This document shows, one piece after another, positions 52,698 to 61,521 of a stretch of DNA of 64,000 nucleotides. Position 1 is the first letter of the stretch; the number at the start of each line of letters is the position of its first letter. Location: contig OMVU01000011.1 in the NCBI GenBank assembly GCA_900314565.1, positions 1-64,000 on the forward strand, in the 5' to 3' direction. The stretch is from an uncultured Eubacteriales bacterium. GTDB taxonomy: Bacteria > Bacillota > Clostridia > Lachnospirales > Lachnospiraceae. Both the position numbers and the translations under genes were made by a program. The notes under the pieces were generated by a model. That model worked only from the letters and a program-made list of their open reading frames with translations. It made no database searches and was not told the origin of the DNA.

Positions 52698-54192
52698 AGA
52701 TGAATCCTCCTGTCTGGACCGGGGGCTGACCGAGTGCGGGCAGCATGATGAACAGTAAGAGATAGACGAAGATCCTTACGATGAACGGTTTCTGCAGAAG
52801 ATAAGCGGGTATGTTCACGCCCTTTTCGATCAAGAAGCTTACGATAAAGAGCAGAATGCATCCGAAGGCCAGGATGATCAGAGCATATTTTGTAAGCCCG
52901 GTGCCTCCTCCGGGCCCTACCGGCACCGAAAGAAGGAGAGACGGGGTAAAATGCGTCACTGCATTTCTCATCATAGCAAAGGCCTGGGGAACGGTTGCCG
53001 CGTTATCAAAGAACCAGCTGATATTGACCAGGAGGAAGGTGCGCAGGATCATAAAGACCTTCCACCCCTGAGACTTATCGTTAATGTGCAGCTTTGTCTT
53101 TGCGTTTTTATAATGCACGGCCAGCAGCTCTGAGATGCCGATGATCAGTCCGTTGTACAGACCGTAGACGATGTATTTCCACGCAGCCCCGTGCCAGATA
53201 CCGACGACGAGGAATACGAGAATATTCGCGACCGCGACCGGAAGTGCGCGGGCGGTCTGTTTTGGAAGGTGCTTCCTGCACCACTTGCGGAATCTTCCCA
53301 TCCATCCGGAGAGGGAGATGGGATAGAAGACGTAGTCCTTCATCCAGGTCCCGAGTGTAATATGCCATCTGTGCCAGAAATCCGCGATGGAGGTCGCGAA
53401 GAAAGGCTGGCGGAAGTTCGGATCGAGCTCCACGCCGAAGAGAAGGGCGATCCCTGTCACGACATCGATGCCTCCCGAAAAATCCCCGTAGAGCTGGATG
53501 GAGTAGAAGAGCACGGCGAAAACAGCGAGCCCCGGATAGCGCTCGTAGTCGTTGAAAGCGGCATTCACAAAGTAGAGGGCGTTGTCCGCAAGGACCATTT
53601 TCTTGAAAAATCCCCACAGAATTTTAAGGATCGCGGTCTCCGTGCGTTCGCGGTCAAAGGAATGCGGAGCAAAGAGTGTCTTTCTGAGCTTCCCGTATCT
53701 GCCGATCGGACCCTGCATGATCTGCGGAAAGAAGGAGACGAAGAGGGCAAATCTGAAGAAAGATTTTTCCGCTTCTATACGTTTCCAGCATACATCCAGA
53801 AGATATCCCATGGACTGGAATGTGTAAAATGAAATGCCGAGCGGCAGCATCCACTCGAAGGTCCGGAGCTTTCCGGGAAGGAAGGCTTCGAGATTCAGGA
53901 TGATAAAGTTCGTGTATTTGAGCACGAAGAGAATCCCGAAATTGAAGATGAGCGTGAGCGCGATGATGACACGGCGCTTTTTGTCTTCATTTTCCCTGCT
54001 CAGGGCGAGACCGGCCAGGTAGGTGGTGACAGCTGTCGTCAGAATAAAGAAGAAAGCACCAAAGCCGTTCGAAATATAATAGATGATACTTAAGATCAGC
54101 AGCAGGAAGGGCTGAAACCGTTTCGGGATCAGGTAATAAATGATCACCGACACGGTCACGAATAGCAGCATGATAAGCGAATTAAGGTTCAT
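52684..54192 (-). CDS. MBOAT family membrane-bound O-acyltransferase (DltB/AlgI-like)
   Basis: A 502-residue polytopic enzyme with about ten spans. The family histidine lies in VVGIWHGAAWKY (near residue 325), and QIMQGPIGRY is at about 165. It would bring an acyl group across the membrane for its SGNH partner downstream. The start is uncertain: MNLNSLIMLLF at 54192 gives the usual family N-terminus, while in-frame ATGs at 54219 and 54228 lie in a family B repeat. No strong ribosome binding site fits any of them. Confidence 0.85.
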   Translation of the reverse strand: MNLNSLIMLLFVTVSVIIYYLIPKRFQPFLLLILSIIYYISNGFGAFFFILTTAVTTYLAGLALSRENEDKKRRVIIALTLIFNFGILFVLKYTNFIILNLEAFLPGKLRTFEWMLPLGISFYTFQSMGYLLDVCWKRIEAEKSFFRFALFVSFFPQIMQGPIGRYGKLRKTLFAPHSFDRERTETAILKILWGFFKKMVLADNALYFVNAAFNDYERYPGLAVFAVLFYSIQLYGDFSGGIDVVTGIALLFGVELDPNFRQPFFATSIADFWHRWHITLGTWMKDYVFYPISLSGWMGRFRKWCRKHLPKQTARALPVAVANILVFLVVGIWHGAAWKYIVYGLYNGLIIGISELLAVHYKNAKTKLHINDKSQGWKVFMILRTFLLVNISWFFDNAATVPQAFAMMRNAVTHFTPSLLLSVPVGPGGGTGLTKYALIILAFGCILLFIVSFLIEKGVNIPAYLLQKPFIVRIFVYLLLFIMLPALGQPPVQTGGFIYAQF

Positions 54193-54220
54193 AAGGGTTC
54201 GCGGATATCCTTTTTTCATA

Positions 54221-54271
54221 TTTTTCATCGCGCAGTACCCGTGACTTCAGGTCGTGAGACTGCGCGCATTT
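54221..54271. repeat. Palindromic repeat family B, copy 3
   Basis: TTTTTCATCGCGCAGTACCCGT (split: TTCATCGCG, CAGTACCCGTGA) matches copy 1 (TTCATCGCG, CAATACTCGTGA). The other end is diverged (GAGACTGCGCGCA). Confidence 0.6.
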
Positions 54272-54544
54272 CGGCAGGAACTCCGGGACGCTCCTGAATC
54301 TGAGCGCCGGGATAAGAGCTGCCTCTACCAGTATACAATGAATCAATCAGCTTAAACAGAGTCAATTTGTCGTGCTTTACTTGGAAAGAATTTTATAACA
54401 TGATAGAATACATTTTATCGGGTCTGCATAAGGGATGCTGTCTGGGAGGCGATCCATCCGACGGAACTGCTTCTCATTATGCTGCATGCATATTCCCGAA
54501 GGAAGTCTGATCGTACAAAAACGGTTTTAGGACGGGAGAAACTT
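54272..54544. other. Divergent region before the NHLM locus
   Basis: Two candidate promoters. Leftward: a minus-strand TATACT at 54330-54335 for the MBOAT gene. Rightward: TTGGAA (54381-54386), 17 bp, TGATAGAAT extended -10 (54401-54409) for the NHLM genes. A 36-codon open frame at 54400-54510 encodes a Cys- and Gly-rich stretch (GCCLGGDPSDG), but its ATG lies inside the promoter. No convincing precursor peptide gene is seen. Confidence 0.5.
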
Positions 54545-54784
54545 ATGAACAATTCAGTTTTCAGAAAGAAAAGTCTGGAGAGGATCTCATCCCCCGAACA
54601 GATCAACGATTATATCAGAGTGATCACGCCCGGCATGTGGATTCTTCTCATCGTAATTATCCTGCTTGTCATTGCCGGGATCACATGGGGGCTCTGTGTG
54701 ACTTTGACAGTCACGGATGTCAATTCAGCGGGTGAGGTCGTAAAGAGCACTGTCTCTCCGATCTCTTATGTGATCGGCAGGTGA
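54545..54784 (+). CDS. Short NHLM-system HlyD-like secretion protein (79 residues)
   Basis: The sequence FRKKSLERISSPEQINDYIR, then a membrane span (about 30-55), matches the N-terminus of NHLM bacteriocin-system secretion proteins, which are normally more than 200 residues. Here the frame stops after GEVVKSTVSPISYVIGR, so the periplasmic-type coiled coil and barrel are missing. There is no continuation in other frames, because the transporter gene starts at the stop codon. GACGGGAG precedes ATG 54545. Either a relic or a deliberately short adaptor; the good ribosome binding site and tight coupling favour a working short form. Confidence 0.75.
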   Translation: MNNSVFRKKSLERISSPEQINDYIRVITPGMWILLIVIILLVIAGITWGLCVTLTVTDVNSAGEVVKSTVSPISYVIGR

Positions 54785-54792
54785 GATCGGAT

Positions 54793-56973
54793 ATGGGTAA
54801 TAGTAAAGTGAAGCAACCGGTCAGGAACGGTCATGCCAAAGTGCCGGTCGTCATGCAGATGGAGGCGCTCGAATGCGGTGCGGCCTCGCTGTGCATGATC
54901 CTGGCTTATTATAATAAGTGGATCCCCCTCGAGCAGGTCCGCTATGACTGCGGAGTGTCCAGAGACGGATCAAATGCCCGGAACATGCTTCAGGCAGCCA
55001 GAAATTACGGCCTCGAGGCGAAGGGCTTTCGTTTTGAACCCCAGTTCCTGAAGGAGAACGGTTTTTTTCCGTGCATAATACACTGGGATTTCAATCACTT
55101 TGTCGTACTGTGCGGCTTCAAAAAGAACAAAGCGGTCATCAATGATCCCGCCAGAGGTACCGTCGAAGTCTCAATGGAGGAGTTCGACCGCTCGTTCACG
55201 GGCGTCACGCTGCTTTTGGAACCGGGAGAGAGTTTTGAGCCCGGAGGGAAGAGGAAAAGCATACGGGAATTTACGAAAAGGAAGCTTCTGGGGACGAAGT
55301 CGGCTTTCATTTTCACAATTCTCATCTTTGCCGCGACGAACCTTATGTCCATGGTCAGTCCGGCCTTCCAGCGCGTGCTCTATGACCGCCTGCTCACAGG
55401 GAAAAGTCCGGAATGGGTGAGACCGTTCCTCATCATTCTCGCAATGGTGACAGGTCTTCAGATCGTAATTCAGGCGCTCAAGATCATCTTCTCGCTGAGA
55501 CTGGAGGGAAAGCTGGCGATCGTCGCGAACTCCGAATATATGTGGCATATCCTGCGTCTGCCGATGGAGTTCTTCTCGCAGCGAATGGCAGGCGATATTG
55601 CCCAGCGGAAGCGGACAAATGAAAAAATCGCCTCAACGCTCATCGGGACACTTGCCCCGCTCGCGGTCGATGTATTTATGATGCTCTTTTACCTCGTTTT
55701 CCTTATCAAAACGAGTGCGGTCCTCGCGATGATCGGCGTGCTGGGTGTTCTGATCAATACGGTCGTCCGCAGATACATTTCCGAAAAGAGGATCAATATA
55801 GCCCGTGTCATGATGCGTGACAGCGGAAAACTCGAGTCAACGACACTGTCGGGAATTTCCATGATCGAGACGATCAAGGCCAGCGGAGCGGAGAACGGTT
55901 TTTTCAGGAAGTGGTCTGGATTTCAGGCGTCTGTTAACCGGCAGCAGGTGGAGACGGAGCGCATCAATTATTATCTGGGAATCATCCCCTCGCTGATCTC
56001 CGATATTGTCACGATGATCATCCTCTGGATGGGAGTCATGCTCATCGTGAACGGCGATTTCACGATCGGTATCCTCACGCAGTTCACGGCATGGCTGGGC
56101 TCTTTTGTGGCGCCCGCCGATCAGCTGCTCGATATGCAGAACACGATCCGTGAGATGCGGACAAATATGGAACGCATCGAGGACGTTATGGATTATCCCG
56201 TGGATGTGACAGAGGAGAAAATGGAGTTCAATGAGAGTCTCAGCTACAAGAAGCTGGGCGGCAAAATTGAGATGAAGAACGTCACATTCGGTTATTCGCG
56301 CCTCGCCAGCCCGCTGATCGAGAATTTCAACATGACCGTGCTTCCGGGGCAGAAAATTGCTTTCTGCGGGCCTTCCGGCTGCGGCAAGTCTACGATCGCA
56401 AAGCTTTTGACGGGGCTTTACAAACCCTGGAGCGGGGAGATCCTGTACGACGGAATTCCGATTGATGAGATCGACCGGAATCAGTTCACAGGCTCGGTCG
56501 CGATGGTCGATCAGGACATCACACTCTTTGAGGATACGATCTCGGACAACATCAGGATGTGGGATACGACGATCGAAGATTTCGAAGTGATCTTGGCAGC
56601 TCGGGATACGATGATGCATGAGACGATCATTCAGCGTGACGGAGGATACCAGTATAAAATGCTCGAAGGCGGCGCCGACTTTTCCGGCGGTGAGCGGCAG
56701 AGACTGGAGATCGCGAGAGTTCTTGCGCAGGATCCTTCGATCATTATTATGGACGAAGCCACAAGTGCTCTGGACGCGCGTACAGAGGCGCAGGTCGTGA
56801 ATTCCGTGAGAGATCGCGGAATCAGCTGTGTTGTCGTTGCGCACAGACTTTCCACGATCCGTGACAGTGACGAGATCATCGTGATGAATCAGGGGCAGAT
56901 CGTTGAACGCGGGAAGCATGAGGATCTGCTTAATGAGCACGGATTTTATGAACAGCTGATTATGTGCGAGTAG
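54793..56973 (+). CDS. NHLM-type ABC transporter with C39 peptidase domain
   Basis: A 726-residue peptide exporter. The N-terminal C39 domain (about 15-140) has catalytic Cys28 in MEALECGAASLCM, His in IIHWDFNHFVVL and Asp in INDPARG; it cuts leader peptides after Gly-Gly/Gly-Ala. Six spans (about 165-430) and an ATPase (about 490-720) follow, with Walker A GPSGCGKST, signature FSGGERQR and Walker B IIMDEATSALD. AGGTGAGATC precedes ATG 54793; a GTG at 54781 overlaps the previous stop. It heads a pair with the next gene, the standard NHLM arrangement. Confidence 0.93.
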   Translation: MGNSKVKQPVRNGHAKVPVVMQMEALECGAASLCMILAYYNKWIPLEQVRYDCGVSRDGSNARNMLQAARNYGLEAKGFRFEPQFLKENGFFPCIIHWDFNHFVVLCGFKKNKAVINDPARGTVEVSMEEFDRSFTGVTLLLEPGESFEPGGKRKSIREFTKRKLLGTKSAFIFTILIFAATNLMSMVSPAFQRVLYDRLLTGKSPEWVRPFLIILAMVTGLQIVIQALKIIFSLRLEGKLAIVANSEYMWHILRLPMEFFSQRMAGDIAQRKRTNEKIASTLIGTLAPLAVDVFMMLFYLVFLIKTSAVLAMIGVLGVLINTVVRRYISEKRINIARVMMRDSGKLESTTLSGISMIETIKASGAENGFFRKWSGFQASVNRQQVETERINYYLGIIPSLISDIVTMIILWMGVMLIVNGDFTIGILTQFTAWLGSFVAPADQLLDMQNTIREMRTNMERIEDVMDYPVDVTEEKMEFNESLSYKKLGGKIEMKNVTFGYSRLASPLIENFNMTVLPGQKIAFCGPSGCGKSTIAKLLTGLYKPWSGEILYDGIPIDEIDRNQFTGSVAMVDQDITLFEDTISDNIRMWDTTIEDFEVILAARDTMMHETIIQRDGGYQYKMLEGGADFSGGERQRLEIARVLAQDPSIIIMDEATSALDARTEAQVVNSVRDRGISCVVVAHRLSTIRDSDEIIVMNQGQIVERGKHEDLLNEHGFYEQLIMCE

Positions 56974-56983
56974 GAGGAAGCAG

Positions 56984-59164
56984 ATGGGATGGTTTGAGGA
57001 ACAGATCCGGGACAGGGTCCAGAATGATGATGACCTTTTCGCGGATTCCTTTGCCCGGATGGCGAATATGCTGGGAGGACAGGAGTTTCTGTCCGTACAG
57101 TTCCATTCGGACAGAGAGATTGCCGAGGAGGCGATCTCGGACATTCTGAAGTTCTACCACGTGCATGCCCAGGATGTTCCGCGAAATATTCAGGATTTGA
57201 ATGAAGTGCTGGACTTTCTGCTCCGGCCTTCAGGAATTATGTACAGACCTGTCAAACTGGAGGGTGAATGGTATAAGCATGCATCGGGAGCCATGCTCGG
57301 TACGCTGAAAGGCGATAAATCCGTTGCACTTATTCCGGGAAAGTTTTCAGGGTATAATTACAAGGATCCCGACTCCGGAAAACTTATCCATATTACGAAG
57401 AAGAACGCCAAAGAAATCGATGAGGGAGCGATCTGCTTCTATACGCAGTTTCCGCTCCGGTCGATCGGGAGGCAGGATCTTATGTCTTATATGTTCGCGC
57501 TGCTTACCGGCAGGGATTACGCGAAGATGGTCGGTGCGGCGCTTGCCGTCACTCTGGTCGGAATGGTCACACCGCTCGTCTATAATTATATCTATACGTC
57601 GAAATACCTCACGGAAGCAAATTTGAGCGGACTTGTCTTTGCGCTGGTCACACTGACTTCGGCGTCTATTGCGCACACACTGCTCACAAGTGTCCGCAGT
57701 GTCGTGGATACCGGAGTGGAGCTTCGTCTCGATGTCGCCGTAGAGAGTGCAACAATGATGCGTCTTCTCTCACTTCCGCCGGCCTTCTTTAAGAAGTTCA
57801 GCGCCGGTGAGCTGGCAAGCCGTGTGAACGGTGTTCAGAGTCTCTGTAAGATGATGTTCGACATGGTCTTCACGGCGCTCACGTCTGCGCTGTTCCTTCT
57901 GCTGTATGTCGCGCAGATCTACAGTTATGCGCCAAGCCTTTGTACGCCGGCTGTTCTGATCACGCTTTCGACGATCGTGGTCTCAGTCGTTGCGGCAATC
58001 GTCCAGACACGGATCTCGAAGTTTGAGATGGAAGAGCTCAGCAAAGAGAACGGACTTGTCTTTGCCCTGATCAACGGCATTGCAAAAATAAAAAACACCG
58101 GTTCGGAGAAAAGAGCTTTTGCAAAATGGGCAAAGCAGTACACAAAAGCGGCTTCCTACCACTATAATCCCCCGGTGTTCCTGAAAATGAATTCTGTGAT
58201 CACTTCCGCGATCTCTCTTGCAGGTACCATTATCCTCTATACGATCGCGATCGATGAAAAGATTCCGGCAAATGACTTTATGTCCTTCTCGACGGCCTTC
58301 GGGTTCGTGAGCGGCGCGATCTCGGCATTTGCGTCGCTTGCCGTGGCAAATGCTCAGATCAAGCCGATCCTCGATATGGTGGAACCGGTGCTGAAAGAAG
58401 TCCCGGAGATGGACGAGAATAAGAAAATCGTTACGGCGTTAAGCGGTGGGATAGAGCTCAGCCATATCTCGTTCCGCTATAAGGAATCGCTGCCGCTCGT
58501 CCTCGATGATATTTCCATGAAGATCCGTCCGGGACAGTACGTGGCGATCGTAGGGAAGACCGGATGCGGAAAATCGACGCTGATGAGGATCCTTCTTGGA
58601 TTTGAGAAGCCGGAAAAGGGCGCGGTCTATTATGACGGAAGGAACCTTGACGCACTGGATGTGAAATCTCTGAGGCACAAGATCGGCGTTGTCATGCAGA
58701 ACGGAAAACTGTTCCAGGGCGATATCTACTCAAATATTACGATCTCTGCCCCGCAGCTCACGCTCAAGGAGGCCTGGGAGGCAGCGGAGATGGCCGGAAT
58801 GAAGGAAGATATCGAGAACATGCCGATGGGGATGCACACGGTGATCTCCGAGGGCAGCGGCGGCATCTCCGGAGGGCAGCGGCAGAGACTCATGATCGCG
58901 CGGGCGATCGCGCCGAAGCCGAAGGTCCTTATGTTCGATGAGGCGACCAGTGCGCTGGATAATATTACGCAGAAGATCGTGTCCGACTCTCTGGAAAAAC
59001 TGAAATGCACGAGAATCGTCATCGCGCACAGGCTTTCGACGATCCGGAACTGTGACAGGATCATTGTTCTGGACGGCGGGAAGATCATAGAGGACGGCAC
59101 GTATGATGAGCTGATCGAGAAGAACGGCTTTTTTGCGGAGCTGGTCGAACGGCAGAGACTGTAA
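56984..59164 (+). CDS. NHLM-type ABC transporter, second ATP-binding subunit
   Basis: A 726-residue partner of the C39 exporter, without a peptidase. Residues about 1-165 form a soluble N-terminal region typical of the second NHLM subunit, which may be a degenerate nucleotide-binding-like fold. Six spans (about 175-440) follow, then an ATPase (about 480-710) with Walker A GKTGCGKST, signature ISGGQRQR and Walker B LMFDEATSALD. GAGGAAGC precedes ATG 56984, 11 bp after the previous stop. Both nucleotide sites look intact, so a heterodimer is likely. Confidence 0.92.
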   Translation: MGWFEEQIRDRVQNDDDLFADSFARMANMLGGQEFLSVQFHSDREIAEEAISDILKFYHVHAQDVPRNIQDLNEVLDFLLRPSGIMYRPVKLEGEWYKHASGAMLGTLKGDKSVALIPGKFSGYNYKDPDSGKLIHITKKNAKEIDEGAICFYTQFPLRSIGRQDLMSYMFALLTGRDYAKMVGAALAVTLVGMVTPLVYNYIYTSKYLTEANLSGLVFALVTLTSASIAHTLLTSVRSVVDTGVELRLDVAVESATMMRLLSLPPAFFKKFSAGELASRVNGVQSLCKMMFDMVFTALTSALFLLLYVAQIYSYAPSLCTPAVLITLSTIVVSVVAAIVQTRISKFEMEELSKENGLVFALINGIAKIKNTGSEKRAFAKWAKQYTKAASYHYNPPVFLKMNSVITSAISLAGTIILYTIAIDEKIPANDFMSFSTAFGFVSGAISAFASLAVANAQIKPILDMVEPVLKEVPEMDENKKIVTALSGGIELSHISFRYKESLPLVLDDISMKIRPGQYVAIVGKTGCGKSTLMRILLGFEKPEKGAVYYDGRNLDALDVKSLRHKIGVVMQNGKLFQGDIYSNITISAPQLTLKEAWEAAEMAGMKEDIENMPMGMHTVISEGSGGISGGQRQRLMIARAIAPKPKVLMFDEATSALDNITQKIVSDSLEKLKCTRIVIAHRLSTIRNCDRIIVLDGGKIIEDGTYDELIEKNGFFAELVERQRL

Positions 59165-59200
59165 AGAAAAGGCAGCGCCTGCAGTAAAGTCAGAAGAATT

Positions 59201-59275
59201 GTGCGATGAAGCCAGATTTCGCTTTGCGCGCGTATCTCATGATATAAAATCACGAGTATTACGCGATGAAGAATA
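59201..59275. repeat. Palindromic repeat family B, copy 4
   Basis: TGCGATGAAGCC (59202) on the left and TCACGAGTATTACGCGATGAA (59250-59270; shown as two parts, TCACGAGTATT and ACGCGATGAA) on the right, the complement of copy 1's TTCATCGCG-CAATACTCGTGA with one change. GCGCGC lies between. Confidence 0.7.
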
Positions 59276-59276
59276 G

Positions 59277-59318
59277 AAAAGAGGAATCCATGGGGAAGTA
59301 CCCTGGATTCCTCTTTTT
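59277..59318. terminator. Bidirectional terminator between the NHLM locus and the lipoprotein gene
   Basis: AAAAGAGGAATCCA (59277-59290) pairs with TGGATTCCTCTTTT (59304-59317), with a T tract on each strand. Confidence 0.93.
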
Positions 59319-59352
59319 GCGAATAGGTGTATGGCTGATCTGCATCCTGCCT

Positions 59353-60306
59353 TTATCCGAGGTCGTTTCCGTCCTCGACGATTTCATTGGATTCGGATGA
59401 CTGTCCTTCAGAAGCAGCATCTTCTGTGGCGGAGCTGCCCTCATTGACGGTGTTTCCGCCCTGTTCAACGACTGTTCCGCCCTGCTCAACGACCGTTCCG
59501 CCGCCCTGCTCAACGACTTTGCCGCCGCCTGTTACGGCGTTCGCTCCCGGAGCATTGTTGCTTCCGCCCTCAACGATAAAACGGTCCGCGACGATGTTTG
59601 CGATGGCGTTCTCGGCAGTTGACTGATCATAGCCGACATCGATCGCATAGGCGATCCAGCTGCCGTATTCCGGGGAGACCGGTTGTCTGAGAGACTCAAG
59701 GTATTCACCGTACCGAAGTTCGAGGTGCCAGCTCCGCTCCATGGTCTTAGAGGGAACGAAGAGGAAATAGGTGAAAGGACCGGAACCGTCATCTGCAGAT
59801 TTGTATTCGTAAAATCCCATGTCATCGGTCCCGATGAATTCGTACTTATGGGAAAAGAGTGTATTGCCTTCTGCGTCCGTGCCGCTTATGGTATGATCTT
59901 CGATCGTGAGTTTGTCAAGACCGCAGATAAAGTATCCGTTCGTCTCGATCGGGCCGCCGTTATTGACGGTGGATGTCTCCGCTTCGCCGGCAGGCCGGGA
60001 TGTAAGGATCGTCTGGAGCTGATCCGCGAGGGAAGGGGCATCCGTTTCACCGACGAAAGTGGCGATCTGTCCTACCCATACGTCATAGTATTCGGGCGTG
60101 CAGACAATGTCAAAAAGACCTGTATAGGTGCCCGGAACAGACTCTATATAAAGATCTCCGGCCGGCCGTTCCTGTTTGACGGATTCTGTCTGGGGGACAG
60201 AGGAGACGGAGCCTTGGGGCTCAGTTTTTTTATTATTACCGCAGGCTGCAAGAGAGAGCGCAGCTAAAGCCGCAGTAAAGAGGATTAAGGGCAGACTTCG
60301 TTTCAT
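59353..60306 (-). CDS. Lipoprotein with a repeat tail
   Basis: A 317-residue lipoprotein. The signal peptide ends with lipobox LAAC (Cys22). A folded domain (about 50-235) has beta-rich segments such as GTYTGLFDIV and FLFVPS...WHLELRYG; I see a faint resemblance to lipocalin-like ZinT folds, but metal ligands are not clear. The tail (about 250-317) is disordered and repeats VVEQGG four times. GAGGAGGTTTCC precedes ATG 60306, and a minus-strand TATAAT (60358-60363) lies upstream. It faces the NHLM locus across a shared terminator. Confidence 0.75.
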   Translation of the reverse strand: MKRSLPLILFTAALAALSLAACGNNKKTEPQGSVSSVPQTESVKQERPAGDLYIESVPGTYTGLFDIVCTPEYYDVWVGQIATFVGETDAPSLADQLQTILTSRPAGEAETSTVNNGGPIETNGYFICGLDKLTIEDHTISGTDAEGNTLFSHKYEFIGTDDMGFYEYKSADDGSGPFTYFLFVPSKTMERSWHLELRYGEYLESLRQPVSPEYGSWIAYAIDVGYDQSTAENAIANIVADRFIVEGGSNNAPGANAVTGGGKVVEQGGGTVVEQGGTVVEQGGNTVNEGSSATEDAASEGQSSESNEIVEDGNDLG

Positions 60307-60600
60307 GGAAACCTCCTCTTGTAGAAAAATGTATGAACGGACACATTATTTGTTATTATTATACACGCAAACTGTCACAATTTAAACAGATAGAAAACCC
60401 TTTTATTACAGGAACTGATCAGGATCCTACAGATTTTCGCAATTGCCTTCACGAACATATCCCGCAGAATATGCAGAATTGCAAACAGCTGTTTTCTCCA
60501 TTATAATAGACGGGAGATGCGCGCTCCGCAAAAGAAGCGGCAGGCTTCACTTTATACATGCATCATTGATCTGAACATCTGAACGGGCGCCCGGAAGCAG
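60307..60600. other. Divergent intergenic region with two promoters
   Basis: Leftward: TTTAAA-N17-TATAAT on the minus strand (60358-60386) for the lipoprotein. Rightward: TTGCAA-N17-TATAAT (60479-60507) for the peptidase operon. A fragment of family A (TTTCGCAATTGCC, 60435-60447) lies between them. Confidence 0.6.
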
Positions 60601-61521
60601 ATGTTGATTATGATAGGCGGGCTGCCTGTTATACACAGGCTGCAGTCTGACGGAGATTTGAAATACGATCCTATGAAAAAGAAGAAATCGGCGGAAGAGG
60701 ATAAAAAGCGGAACGGCCGGCATAAGTCCGCTTCATCATCTGCTCTGAGAGGTGCAGCGAAAAACGTTAAAGCGTATGCCGTGTCGTTCGTGCCTCAGCG
60801 CGTCAGCGGACGGACGGCGCTCGGTTTTATGGAATTCCTTCGGGCAGTTCAGCCGAGACGTGCCGCATTGGCTGAGGGAAACCTGTATGGAAATTTATAT
60901 GCCTACGCGAAGCACCGGGAAAGAGTTACCCGGCAGGACGGCTATATTGAGGATCAGGAAAACTATAGCGATCTCCGTTATGGGAGCGTCACCGTTTCGT
61001 ATGCCGGCTGCGAAGTCATTGCCGTGGCGAATGTTCTGAACGCTCTCCGGCGGGCCGGGCTCATCGGGGATGAGATGGATCGGGAACTGCCGCATCTTCT
61101 CTATTCTTTTGAAATGAACGGAAAACTCCTGGAAGGCAGATTCGGCACTTCTCCCGGAGCGCTTCGGGACTATATGAAATACTGCGGATTTGAGACCTGG
61201 CTGTGTACGGACCCGAAGATTTTCCCGATTGTTGCGGGAATGTCAGATGTTCTTATCCTTACCTGTTATAATGACGAGAAGAATCTCCTGAAGGAGGTCC
61301 ATACATTCTGTATTTCAAAGGAAGACGGATACCGGACGCACAATGCCTATAACCGGGGAAAGGCGGGGTACCGTTATGAGAGATTTGAGGATCTTCTGCG
61401 CAGTCTGAACGGCGGACTTGCAAAGCCGATCTGCCTTGTCGGTGTGCGGGCAGCCGGAAAAAGCGCTGCAGCACCTGAGTCGGATGCAGGTTCCCTGAAT
61501 AGGAAAGAAAAGGATATGTGA
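60601..61521 (+). CDS. Putative C39-like cysteine peptidase
   Basis: A 306-residue protein with a Lys-rich N-terminus and no clear signal peptide. The central domain looks like a papain/C39-like fold: Cys137 in SYAGCEVIAVANVL, His234 in EVHTFCISK and an Asn/His pair (His247, Asn248) in YRTHNAYN. The family is not certain, and the Gln before the Cys is not obvious. The start is uncertain; ATGs at 60601, 60610 and 60673 are all in frame, and none has a strong ribosome binding site. It is read with the next gene, whose ATG overlaps its stop codon. Confidence 0.65.
   Translation: MLIMIGGLPVIHRLQSDGDLKYDPMKKKKSAEEDKKRNGRHKSASSSALRGAAKNVKAYAVSFVPQRVSGRTALGFMEFLRAVQPRRAALAEGNLYGNLYAYAKHRERVTRQDGYIEDQENYSDLRYGSVTVSYAGCEVIAVANVLNALRRAGLIGDEMDRELPHLLYSFEMNGKLLEGRFGTSPGALRDYMKYCGFETWLCTDPKIFPIVAGMSDVLILTCYNDEKNLLKEVHTFCISKEDGYRTHNAYNRGKAGYRYERFEDLLRSLNGGLAKPICLVGVRAAGKSAAAPESDAGSLNRKEKDM

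Noticed and set aside
54545-54784. Frameshifted full-length HlyD
   Set aside because: The remaining domains are not found in the other frames downstream; the next gene begins at the stop codon, so a simple frameshift does not explain the short length.
55837-57144. 435-codon open frame on the minus strand
   Set aside because: It crosses the junction of the two NHLM transporter genes in antisense; both of those have intact ABC motifs.
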